A stretch of DNA of 64,000 nt. Source: Apus apus. Lineage: Eukaryota > Chordata > Aves > Apodiformes > Apodidae. The stretch is from contig NC_067285.1 of NCBI RefSeq assembly GCF_020740795.1, forward strand, positions 15,678,001-15,742,000, written 5' to 3'. The translations under genes and the position numbers were made by a program. The notes below the pieces were generated by a model. That model saw only the letters and a list, made by a program, of their open reading frames with translations. It ran no database searches and was not told the origin of the DNA. This document shows positions 33,881 to 45,739 of the stretch, piece by piece (the first letter of the stretch is position 1; every line of letters starts with the position of its first letter).

Positions 33881-33890
33881 GCTTTTTATA
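33881..33890 (-). promoter_or_regulatory. Possible distal TATA box of vent gene C
   Basis: TATAAAAAGC on the minus strand about 290 bases before the ATG, with ATGCAATTATC nearby. It is a better TATA match than the proximal TTTAAA, so two start sites are possible. Confidence 0.35.
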
Positions 33891-33999
33891 CTGCCCAAGC
33901 TGGCCTCGCCTCTTGAACCCCGCCGTGATTTTCAGTCTTTATCTTCTGGTACGAAAGACAGAAGGGACTGCTAACAAAGAGAGACAGGGAGGCCCCTTT

Positions 34000-36900
34000 A
34001 ATGAGAGGTAAACCCAAATTTGAAGCCCTTCTTTCCAGTTTGATGCAATGCTTGGAAGAATCTTAATGCCTTTCTACCAGTACAGGAGAGTGATTCGAGG
34101 TTGGAGCAAGTAGACGTCAAGATTTCAAACAGGTAAAAAATACTAAGAAATCCTGATAATAGTATCTTCTCAACATGACTATGAGTAACATGCTGCTCTT
34201 TATCAGTTCAGGGTGGGTAGGTGTTGCTAAAGCTAGGAGTTAGTTGGAACACAGGGTTAATATTGTTCATTGCTGTCCATGAGGCAGAGTGCTGCAATTA
34301 GGACTTCCTCTGAAGTGTGAGGTACAGCTGCGATTTGTGTAGTATCAGAGATTTTTAAAAGTCCTTCCTTAGTGAGAGAAGGTCTGAAACTAGACCACAG
34401 TGGTGTTAGCTTGGCAAATTTTTTAGGTCAATTGTAGACTTAGTGTGGGAAGTTTTGATTTATCTAAGAGATAGTAGAATGAGTAATTCTTATGAATTTA
34501 TGAAAGAATAAGATTAAGCAATGATCAGTTATGTCTCAGGATATTGGACAGGACGAAAAACACTGAGAAAATTACTAGTTTACCTTGAATTTATCTGTTT
34601 ATGTCTTAAAACACCATCTCCTTCCCCTGCACCCAAAGAAAGAAAAGTGTGCATTTCAAAGTAAACAATTCTGATGTTCTTATAAAGAAGATCAAAGAAG
34701 AGGAGTGTAAACTCTGTTCAGAGGCAGTCTGTTCAAGGATGATTCAGATAAGGGTGAGAAAAGAACCACTTTTACGGTCTGAAGTGGGCCTGGGATGGCA
34801 CAGTCCTTATCCTCTGCAAACACAGGCTAACACATTTACAGATTGTTTCAGTAAACAGTCACTACTGCCCGAGTTTATACAGTCGGAGATAATGAACTAG
34901 CTTTCACGCAGAGCTCAACATGTTTGAGACAAGATGTTAATTCTTAGACTTCAAAGAACTCCATGTCACCTTCTATGAATGGTAACGTGTTTATAGTAAG
35001 ATGGGAAAAGTCAGATAATGCAATAAAACCTTTCTATGTTTCGTTTCACCTCTAGGGTTTATCTGTATGTTCCCGGGCAAAAGTACTACTCTTCCCCTTA
35101 AAATGTAAGGGGATTTACATGCTCTTTTTTCAAGCGTGCTGAAGCATGACTTAAGTAAGAAATGTTTAGACACTGACTTTGAATATTCTTTGTACATACA
35201 CCATACACCTGCAAATCTTTTGTTCTTCTTGTAATAACTAGGAAAAGTCTCTAGAACATTAATCTGGGCTGTCTGGTTTTTTATCAGCAAGAAAATTCTA
35301 GGAGGTCACTACATACATCTTGAAGTAAAGAAATCACTTTGCATAGTTGACACTTAGGTTTTACTGAAAGTTTATGTGACTAAACTAACAGGGATGGTGG
35401 TCGCATTGTCTTCATATGCTTGTAATGCCACCCACAGCAATCCACAATTTAAAAAAAATAATCAAGATGCAAGTTAGAAGTTACAATTTTTCTTTTTAAT
35501 GAAAAAGAAAAAACAACCCTCCAAACCCCCCCAGACAAACCCAAAAAAACCAAAATGAAAAAAGCAGAGACATTTGCAGATTCTTTTTCTGCGTTTATCA
35601 GATAAAATCAGTGTTAAAAACAAAACAACAAAAAAACAAAACCCACAACAAAAAACAACACTCCAAGGAAACCCCACAAACCAACAAAAAAACCCCAAAA
35701 ACTACCAGGACCCAAAAAAACAGGAGACTGTTGCTTAGTAGTCTGCTTTAAAGACAATCAAGGGGTATAGTTCTTGAATCCTTAATGTAATGTTATGGAA
35801 AAAGTACTGGGAAATAGCTCAGTGTTCAGGATCGTTTGTCTGAAATGGCACATTAAATGGACTTTTAGTTAGTTTGGTTTCTAATCCTACAAACCTGTAG
35901 CTTAGTCTCACAAAGAAAATGTTTGGTCTGGAAAATGATAAAGTCATAGGCAGCTTCTGAAGTGAATAGCTGTAATATACTTAGTGTTACTGGTATCTTC
36001 TAATCAGAAGTACTGAAAGACATAACTCCTTTATTCCTGTTTCTAGTTGCTAATTCTTACTATGCTTCTTTGATGAACAATGTTTTTAAGCAACAAAAGG
36101 ATCGCCACTGTGATGTCAGTTTTGAAATTTGTATTTTAATGTTAATTAAACTCGAAATTGTACTTAGGAGAGGCGGAGTAGAAATTTCCCCATTGCCCAG
36201 ATATTTTGAAACTCAATTATCTTTTTAAAAGCTGGCTGTAGGGAATCTGCTTTGTCTGCTAGTGAGAAAAACTTATAAATTTGTCAGATTTGCTCTGAGG
36301 ATTCTTAGTACTGAGGATATTTCTTGCATTTGATGCAGTCGTTTTAAAAGCGAAACTAATAGTTTTAATGCTTAATTGTAAACAACACAGTTATACATAC
36401 CATCAAGGACCGTTGGTGTTTCTTAGGTAAAATAAAATGTATTTGCAACAATAGTTTGGTATCAGTGTAACTGTTACCAGAAAACCATATGCAGACATAA
36501 AACAAAAGTGGTGCTGGTAGCTGCCCATGTTTTAAATACTGGCTCATTTATTGTAACCAGAAGTAAGTTAAATAATGACTAAACTTTTCTGTGTTGGTGT
36601 ATGACGGCACTATCATTTATAAGTGCTCTCCTATTTTAAAAAAGTATGTTGTGTTTCTAAGGCTTTTAGTGTTACTTAACCAGGTTGGTGTTTTTGGTTT
36701 GGTTTGGTTTTGGGTTTTTTTTTTGTTTGGTTTTTGTTTGTTTGTTTGTTTGTTTTCCCGTGTGAGATCTTTCTGTCATGTTTCATTTAGTTGATATTTA
36801 AACTTTAGTGGCTTGGGGCTTTGGGGGTTCTGGTTCATAATAACTTTAATTTTTGCCAGACCTTTTGTCTTTGCAATGTTACAACAAAACTAAACATGGA

Positions 36901-37025
36901 GTTCGATAAACTACAAGGTGGAGTGTCAGTAGCTATGAAGACGATAAACACAAGAAAATACACCCTTGAAGTGAATTACACTTTTTTCAAATGCTAATGT
37001 TCATGCCTTGAGTAGTATTGTGAGG
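34000..37025. other. Intergenic, upstream of vent gene C
   Basis: AT-rich and without a recognised gene. A long C/A-rich tract lies at 35488-35704 and a TTTG tract at 36685-36756. Confidence 0.6.
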
Positions 37026-37029
37026 ATTT

Positions 37030-37300
37030 ACCTAAGATACAGGACACGGCTTGAGGCAAAGCCCCAATTCAAAGGACTTTGATGGAGTGATTGTAATGCC
37101 ATAAGCGAAGATCACATGAGGGTAATTACAATGCAAGGGTAATTGCCGCGTGTTTCTGTTTAGCAATTAACAATTGGCAGATCCTGTGATGAAACATTTA
37201 TCCCATTTTCCATTGATTATTAGCACTTTCTATGATATATGACTACAAAAAAGATGATCACCAACAGCTTTCAGTATAAATAGAAATCTAGAGAAGTGTA
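37030..37300. promoter_or_regulatory. Candidate enhancer 3 near the vent cluster
   Basis: Dense words over about 270 bases: CAAAGGACTTTGATGG (TCF/LEF-like), GGTAATTACAATG and TACAATGCAAGGGTAATTG, CAATTAACAATTGG (homeodomain/Sox), CCATTGATTATTAG, GATGATCA, and TATAAATAG at about 37276. Unlike the flanks, it is free of low-complexity runs. Confidence 0.4.
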
Positions 37301-37309
37301 GTGAAGGTG

Positions 37310-40120
37310 TTACAGACTCAAGTTGCACTGCTGCCATTTAATGACAACCAACCTTCCTTGATCGAGATCTCAATGGTAGGACTTACAGCTATGTTTATTG
37401 TTTATTTATGTCATGTTTTGAAATAACTTCATTGACTGTGTCATGGTAATACATACATTTTTAGTCATTGCATCAGTTGTGAAGATAATTTCCTACAAAG
37501 CATAAATTATTTTCTTGATGTTGGTTTGAATATGGAAAATATTAATGCATAGAAGCTGTACTACGATTTGTCAGTATACTAGCAGTTAAAGTATCTAAGC
37601 AATGAGTAACATTGGAGACCGATTGATTCAGTCGTTTAAATAAATTCTAAGGGCATTCATCAGATAAAAATGTTTTGTACCGCATTCTTTTCTACCTCAT
37701 GCAAAGGAAAAACCCAGCTAAACAAGATGTAGATAGAATAGCTCTCAGCTGTTGAAGGGACTTGTTTAGCTCTTCCTTTTTCTGGACTTTATCCCCGCTT
37801 CATCTGAGTTTAGGTAACCCTCTGATCTATCAGGAAGTCTATTGAGATTTCTAAACTAGCAGAAAACAAATGGGGGTGGGGAAGAAAAGCAAAAGGCTTT
37901 TTTAACAGCTAGGAACCCTGTGCTGAACCGAATAACTGAAAGCTGTATGAATTCTGTGACTTGCACAGAGGATTGCTTGGACCATGGAAGGCTCTTTTTA
38001 GTAGTGAGTAGTTTAGTTGCTTTATATAAATAAATGCAGGTGTGTTGGCAGTCAGTGGGTCAGTATAATTACTCCCTTTCTCTAGAGAGACTAAGATAAG
38101 ACCTATAAAAACTTTGGTTACAATCACTGTGGTAATATTTGGAGTTGAATTACAGTAGAAATTCAAGTAAAATAGAAACACACTCACAAATGACCTTGAT
38201 ATGTATTTAATATCTATATGCATGTTCCCACAGAAAGATTCTGATACTGGGTGATAAAATTGTAGACGTAATTCAATACAAATTATAATGAAGTGTTTCC
38301 TAAATGGACACAAAACCAAACTGTTTAGACACATCACTCTTCATTAACTGTTAGCATTTAATTTGTTAATTAAACTAAGCTTATCTAAATGCCAGTGGAT
38401 GGTGAAAGATGGTTCTTTCCATCTCACTCCAGTAGCTTCCCATGCGCTATAGTTGTTCTTCTTATGTTGTGCCAATTCAGGGTACAAAGCTGGCAAAAGA
38501 CTAATACTTCAGGGAATGTAAGGGTAGGGAAAGGAGATTTAGTCTGCTTTTGCTGGCAGATAACCATTGAGTCAACTAACCTCTGCCACAACACATGTTA
38601 CAAGTTTTGTGAATCGTTTAGGGCAATTCTCTGAAACCTTACATGCATATTTAGGTATGGTCAGAAAAGCAAACAAAAGTATTATGGACTATTTAGGAAA
38701 AGAGAACTTGAACAAAAATATATACCATATTTTTGTGAATTGCATAACTTTATTGTGGATCTATAATCCTTATTGTTTTAAATGTAGTGTTTTGAAGGAA
38801 ATGTTTAAACTTTTCAGTTACTCTAAAGTACAACCTGTCTGTTGCAATGGTGTAGATACAGATTGCTTTTCTTTATCAACACTCTAGTGAGCCAAGAGGA
38901 AATAGCACTACTGCATGATTTGATCTTTTAAAATCTACAGTGACTGTGTTTCATTGGAGAGATGTAAAAACATGTTTGTAATTCACTGATAAACTAAATA
39001 ATATTTTTGAATATGGCTTTTACTTTCATGGCTGCTTCACTGTAATATTTTCTAGATGTTCTGATTAGACTAGTTTGACCCTTTTGTATGTCCTCTGCTG
39101 CTTGCTTCAGTGATTTATTGAATTGAATGTTGCTTGCTTTAACTGGTGCCAGGCCTCTTACAATGGTGCTGAATTACATCACCTAGTGGCGCTTTGCAGT
39201 ACTCAAAAGTATAATCTGTTAATGGGCTTAATAAGCTTAATTTTAATAGTGTATTTTGCTCCAATAAAGGGTAGTATGTTGTTGCATTCAGGCTTCCTCT
39301 GATAGTAGGTAATGCTTTTCTTTCTTAAAATAGATCATATGGTAATGCAAAACAAAAAATTTAATACAAACCAATATTTTTTTTAGAATTTTAATAGTAG
39401 TTGATCTTAATTAAACCCCTTAACATATTACAAAATACAACAGTTAAGAAGAAATTAAAAATATTTGTTTTAAAAAAACACAAGTTGACCCATTTCACAA
39501 GAAATCTCTCCCAGACAGAGGTAATTTCATATGTCATTAACCTTTCAGTGGTGTAAGATTTTTTCCTTTTCTCATTCTGTGTTCCCTTCCTCACTTGACC
39601 TACAGCTTCCCATATCTATAGCAGATAAAGCTTTGATCCTGCAGAGTGGAGGAGGAGTCCCATGGGGGGAAGTAATAATTTATAGGACTGAGGGGATTGA
39701 GTTCAGATCGCATTGTAGTGCATGTTTTATGAAGTAGAATTAAGACTGTATGAGTAATTTCAGAATGTCTTAACTTTTCAGCTCCTAGTAGATTGCTTAA
39801 TATTTGCAAAGATTTATTTTTCTAGGAAAAAAAAAATAAATCCACACTGTGGATGTGTATCAAAGCTCACTATCAAAAATGGTAAAAGATACATTTTTTT
39901 TTTTCTGATGGGAATAAGCATTAAAGCATTAAAATCCCAAATTCTGAAGGGGTTTGTTCTATAGAAACAGGTGGCTTGCAGAAAGGGAAAAAAACCCTGA
40001 AGGCCCACAATTCTTTCCTCCCAGCAATAGCTCTTGTCTCCCCATATGCTTCATAAGCATCCAGTCCTTTCTTTTCTTCATCTCTGCCTTTGAAAGCCCA
40101 GTCTCCTTTGATTTGACATG
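37310..40120. other. Intergenic, no gene recognised
   Basis: AT-rich. Open frames up to 142 codons (37909-38337, minus) lack any recognisable motif. A CTCF-like, homeodomain-rich stretch lies at about 39120-39250. Confidence 0.55.
39179..39192 (+). promoter_or_regulatory. Weak CTCF-like site
   Basis: TCACCTAGTGGCGC matches 11 of 14 core positions. It lies 1 kb from the stronger site at 40190. Confidence 0.25.
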
Positions 40121-40189
40121 CCATATCTGATGTCATTCCCACCATCTCAGTGCACCTGCTTCCTTCCCTTCGTGTTTGCCGAGGAGGTG

Positions 40190-40203
40190 CCAGCAGGGGG
40201 AGC
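40190..40203 (+). promoter_or_regulatory. CTCF-like site in a small GC-rich island
   Basis: CCAGCAGGGGGAGC matches 13 of 14 positions of the CTCF core. The surrounding 40170-40320 is GC-rich in an AT-rich region. It separates the vent cluster from MIR202. Confidence 0.45.
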
Positions 40204-40722
40204 GCCGAGAGCGCAGGAGCGCCTGGTCCTGGCTGGGGCGCAGCCCTACGGACGGCGCTGCACAGCTCTTGGCAGCGCCGAGCTGCAGCACACCACAGCA
40301 GAGGGAAAGCTTTTGGAGAACGCTGTATCTCAGCAGGTCGTCTCTGGAATCTGTGTGAAATCTAATTGGTTTGACTTGGCTTTTTTTGGAGAGTACACCT
40401 AGGGCTTGTTAAAAGTTGGAACAGTTTTCATGAAGAACAGATTAACACCTAGTACTTCTATGCTGTGAGCCTAGTCCAAGTATAGAAAGTTGAAAGAATT
40501 AGGGATCATTAAGGAAATTGCTGTAGCACTTGTTTGATATAGAAAAACAAACAAACAAAAAACAAACAAAAAAACCCAACCCAACCAAATAAACAAAAAA
40601 ACAAAACAAAAAAACACAGAGTAGTCCCAACCTGAGCTATTTTAGGTCGGGTATTTAGTCAGGCTTCACCACCACCACCCTGCATACATTCGTGGTGTGT
40701 AAATTGTTGTTAAACTGCAGTT

Positions 40723-40845
40723 CACAGAATCAGAATGCTAGGTTGGAAGTGTCCTCAAGGATCATCTGGTTCAACTTTCTAGGTAGGAACACAGCCTAGA
40801 TGAGATGGCTGAGCACCTTGCCAAGCTGAGGCTTAAAAGTGTCCA
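40723..40845 (-). repeat. CR1 3'-end fragment
   Basis: ACAGAATCAGAATGCTAGGT then TGGAAGTGTCCTCAAGGATC and ATCTGGTTCAACTTTCT are the reverse complement of a CR1 3' end; truncated. Confidence 0.8.
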
Positions 40846-40959
40846 GTGTAAGAGAAAAAAAAAGTTGTTCAGTAAAAAACCCCAAAAAGTTAACAAAAGT
40901 TTTTGTGAGGTTTGTTTGGTGTTTGGTTTTGGTTTTTTGTTTGTTTGTTTGTTTTGATA

Positions 40960-43900
40960 AGAGTTAACTGAAGGCCAGAAAGCTAGCCTGAATTGCTGCA
41001 AAGTGAGCAGTAGGAGGAAGGTATAAGGGACTATTCCTTTACAGTTTCAGTGAGCTGTTTAATCTGCTCGGTTCTTCATATAGAGCCATACCCTGTGTTG
41101 TTTATATGTAATAATGAAACCGACCTCTTAACATCTTAAAAAAAGTAGATGCTGGAACATGGATTTGAAGACTTCGTTTTAGTTTCAGTTAAAAATTTAT
41201 TTAAATGTTCATAGTATAGTATGTTGGTGCTGTGTTTTGGGTTTGTTTTTGTTTTTTTAACAAAATTCTGTATTTGGATGTACAGACTACAATTCCTTAT
41301 TGCTTTCCCACTGTCACTTATGCCAGTGCTGACAGGTAGTGTTACAGATGAATTGAATTTACACATCAGTGAGTTTTTGAAAAAGGCTAAGATGAGTATG
41401 TTTCCCTCTAGCTAAGTCTTGGCTCTTTTCCCTAGGGCAAATGTGTCATGGGTATTCCTATGTTAGAGAAAGTGAGGACAGAGAAAATACAAACCCTCTC
41501 TCTTTCCTCAAAACACAATTCCAAAGATATTCTTAAGTGTCCCTCTAAGCAACTTCTGCTTCACTTCCTTCATTATATTGATGCAGCTGGTTTTGCAGAT
41601 ACAAAATTAATCAGATCATGCAACTAATTCCACTGGGAGGGAATGGGGGGTTGAAAGGAGAATTTTTTTATCCACTTAGGCAGGTTGATTCTCTGATCTA
41701 GTTTAAAACACAGATACAGAGGGGTAAATGTAGGAATAGGGAGTCATGGAAACTGGAGGACACTGGTCATGTAATGCACATTGTTACTAAATGAGAGGGC
41801 ACAATTTCTGAAAAACAACATTGTTCCATCTGTCTTGTAAGACTACTACATGCAGTGATAATGGAAAGCTTTGCAATGAACTTAATTTAGCCTGACTTCT
41901 GAGGGAACTTTTGCTGGATTGTTTTTGATGTTTTAAAATGCTTCAGATGTAATTGAAACTTACCCTTTCAGCTTCTGATTGCTCACTTAACTTTTGCAAT
42001 GATTTACACTTGTTGGGTTAATCTGTTAGAGGATGTTTGATTTGTGTGTAACCCACTATCATAACATAAAACTGTTTTTGATTGTGTGTTGTTTGTGGTT
42101 TGTAGGGTTGTTTTTTTGTTTGGGTTTGTCTTGTTTTTTTAACTTCTGCATTACTAAGCCAAAGTAAAACAGAATTATTTGAAAACTGCCGTAAGCAGTA
42201 CAAATTCAGGAACAGACTATCAGGGCAGGAAGAAGGGGCTTGAGATGTCACCGCTTTTATCCTTTTCACTGCCTGTAAGATCTAAGTGTTTATAAAATGC
42301 AGCGCCATAATGACTAGGAATTCTTATATATCTTTATGGAGAAAAATTTACAATGAAATTACTTTCAAACCATAAGCTAGTAATTTTTCTAGAGTACTTA
42401 TTGTATTACAGGTAGATTTGCAATGACTTAGGACAATAAATAATAAAATGTCCTTTCCAAATTGGTGCTTCCCTCTTTGTACAACTGGTATAGTGTCAGT
42501 GTTCCTCACTGTCTTGATTCATACCTGATTCAACTTCTATTTTGTAAAGGACATTTTATACTTTTATCTGCAGATAGAGGTAAATTCATACTTTACACTC
42601 TTCTGTGTCCTATTTTTTTTCCTGTTTCCCAACAGTTATGAGAAATGACAAACAGAATTATCAGTATGACTAAATTTGTGCAAAGGAATTTTGTTAAAGC
42701 TTTCGCTGCCCATTTAACTTAGGCAGGCAGTGCTGCAAACTGCAACAAAGTTGTTGAACAGTAAAATCCTTAATAATTATTTTTATTTGTATTGCAATAG
42801 GGTTTTTTTACATTTTTCCAGCCCTTCCTTTTACTCCACTGAGTATTTACTATTCAATTATATGGCAGATACCTCTGTATGCTATTTTCATTATACTGTT
42901 TTGTCAGTTCTTCTTAACCTGATGTTTTCAGGAGGTCAAAAGGAGATTTATAGCTAGGGTTCTGCCTTTCTATTTAAACCTTACAGGATGGAATCCTCCT
43001 GTCCTTGCCTCCCAACTTCACTGCTCCCACTTAAAATAATTATTTTCTATGGCAATTAGTTTGGATCTTACACTGTGTCACCAAAAAAAAGGGAAAGGAG
43101 AGACACCTGCACTTTAACCATGTTTTATTCTCCTTTCAGTCTTGTCCATAAAGGCATTTAAGCATAGGGTTGTGGTTTGTGTTCGACAGTAATCACAAAC
43201 TAGATAGAGGTGGAAAAGCCTTGAAATAATCTGTGTCACTATTGCATTGTTGTTCTATCCCTTCTCCGGATTTGAGAGCTCTGTGCTCAATATATGTCCT
43301 GAGTTTTATAATTTGTGCCCTGTTGTTTCATCACTTTATATATGCTTGCAAAGACTGGTGTCTTGGAGTTAATAAAATAAAATGTGGAATTTGATAACAT
43401 TTAGAGGTATGTTATGGTTTGTAAAGGCTTGACTTTAGTAATGAAAACTGGGATTAGTAAACAGTGATACTTAAGAAGAGTGAAAATCAGTTTCACTCTC
43501 CTCAAAGGATTTTAAAAACGCAATCCAAGAACATGAAAAAAAAAATATCCATGAGGTGTTTGTTCATCAGTTTATATACACCCCCCATCCTCCCCCCACC
43601 CCAAGCTTTTGTAAATGAGCTGAAATTATTCCCATCATCCCACTCCAACCTGAAAGCATTTTGTTTTCTTCATTTTTTGGTAATAGGTGAGGTGACATTA
43701 TTTTTCATATCAGATTTCAATTTAAACTATGTACATCGTGTCTTAAGAAAAATAAGGTAAAAAAGGTGCCTCAGTTATCTTGTTACATAAGGCTCTGGGT
43801 ATTGTTGTGGACTAAATTATACAAATGATGTATTAAAGGTAAAAAATACATGATTGTGATACGATTGTATTGTTAAATTTTAAATTAATATGAAGTCTCT

Positions 43901-45155
43901 TGATTTGAGAATTGAATTGAGAAACTATAGGTTTTGTGGGGGGGTTTCTCTTGCCTATTTATGTTTTTTGTTTGTTTTGTATTACTTTTTTTCACCCTTA
44001 TGTGCAGTAATTCTGGAGGTCGCTCTCTATTTTTTTAGTAACAGTTATTAGATTTAATGGTCTTTAGTTCAAAAACCCCTTCCATTCTCTCACAAGTGAA
44101 TTAAGTAATGTATTGTTCATGCGCTTCCATCCTCTTTACCATAAGCTTTGATATGGAATTAGTGAATAAAGATACAGTTGTGGATACAGCTTTTTATTGC
44201 CTTTTAGTTTAAGACAATAAGTGACATTTAAATAGAATAGCCTTCTAACACAATTATGTTACAAACTAATGAAACGTAACTTTGAAAATAGCTTTCAAGT
44301 TTTGTTAGTTTTTGATGCACTTTTTATTTGTGACTGAAGCACAGGATTTTATTTGACGTATGTAGAGTTACATTGCTTCAAAAGAGTAATTCCTCCCCCC
44401 CTTCCCGCCATTTGTGATACATTGTTATTTAGACTAAATAAAAATAATTGGACAAAAACATGTTTTGTGACTTTTCTTCTACTGAATGAAAAAAGCCAAG
44501 ACAACTTCTACACTTCTTCCCAGATACCTGTGGATGAAAGACAAAAAAAAAATTAGGTGGTTTATTTATTATTTGGTTTACTATAAAATGTCTTATTTTT
44601 ACAAGGTATTAATTTGTAATTCATGTAAAAGGTACTTAGGATGTTAAAGCACCAAGTCCTAAGAATAAATAGTATGTTGAAGACAGCCCAGTTGAATAGA
44701 ACTTGCACGTCTGGGCCTCACACACTTGTGTCAGCACTAACTGAATTCCATGGAGACTGACTCCGAGCAACTCTGAGCTAGGTCCAAAGAGTTGCATTTT
44801 TGCAATCTGTTCAACTGTATTCCAGTTATTTTCAATTGGAGATTAATGGGAATAAGAGCTAAGGAAGTAGCTTCCTAGCAATGCATATATTTTAGATGGA
44901 ACATTAAACCAAACAGGGTATTAAATACTGTAGTTGGATAAACACCTAAAATAGTATTCTTGTGATAAATCAGTTTTTTAAGATGAAACCAACATTTGAC
45001 CATTACATCAGAGTAAAGAACACCAATATGTTTTTATTCATTTTTTTTATAGTTAACTGAGTTTCATGAAGTAACCTTTCATTTCTTCATGCATCTATTT
45101 TCTCTATAAATTTCTACAGTCACCTTGGTGATGCTATTTGAAATGACTGGTGAAG
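40960..45155. other. Intergenic, downstream side of MIR202
   Basis: AT-rich, no gene recognised; TTTG tract at 42086-42140. Confidence 0.6.
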
Positions 45156-45159
45156 TACC

Positions 45160-45243
45160 TCAGTCGCCCCATTTTCCCATGCCCTATGCCTCTTTAGATT
45201 AAATTCTCAAAGAAGTATATGCATAGGAAAAAGGAACAACGAG
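45160..45243 (-). ncRNA. MIR202: MIR202 precursor hairpin
   Basis: On the minus strand, the 5' arm (45230-45209) contains CCTATGCATATACTTCTT and the 3' arm (45193-45172) contains AGAGGCATAGGGCATGGG, matching vertebrate miR-202-5p and miR-202-3p as I know them. The arms pair across a 15-base loop (45208-45194), and a lower stem (GTTGTTCC against GGGGCGAC) extends the hairpin. Human MIR202 lies beside VENTX at 10q26.3, so location agrees. miR-202 is gonad-enriched in vertebrates, reported higher in chicken testis; its 3p arm has a let-7-like seed region. Processing and expression are not shown by sequence. Confidence 0.93.
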
Positions 45244-45726
45244 CCAGATCATGATCAGCTCCACTTGAGACAAGAGTAAACCTGGAATATAAATGTATAG
45301 ATTAAGGAGAATACAAAATAAAATATATTCTTTACACAGTGCCTTTTCTTTTGAACTATAAGGTTGTTAAAGACTTGTGCAGGCTAGAACTGAGGTTAAA
45401 GTATGAGACAACCAACACTATTGCCAGCAGAGACTTAACAGTATTTAGTATGTTACAAATTCATCAGTACAATCTCATTTTTTGAAATATGTAAAAGTAT
45501 AGTTCTTAGAAAAAATGAAGTAATCCCTGTAGAACTGACCTGAAGATGAATTACAAGTCAGTAACAATAGCCTGTTTTCAGTATATTGCACTACTGCACA
45601 ATATCTGAGGCTTTTTAATTTAGAAGTTGCAAAAATACTTAGTTGAATTACTTAAAAAATGCAGGAGAGAGGAAAAGTTTATAAAGTACAAAGTACCGAA
45701 AAATCATCTCTACAAGCAGCTGTAAG

Positions 45727-45733
45727 ACTTACC
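45727..45733 (-). other. Consensus splice donor upstream of MIR202
   Basis: On the minus strand CCAG|GTAAGT, an ideal 5' splice site, about 490 bases 5' of the miR-202 hairpin. It could end an upstream exon of the primary transcript (MIR202HG type). The open frame crossing it (45710-46030, minus) shows no coding motif. Confidence 0.3.
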
Positions 45734-45739
45734 TGGTAA

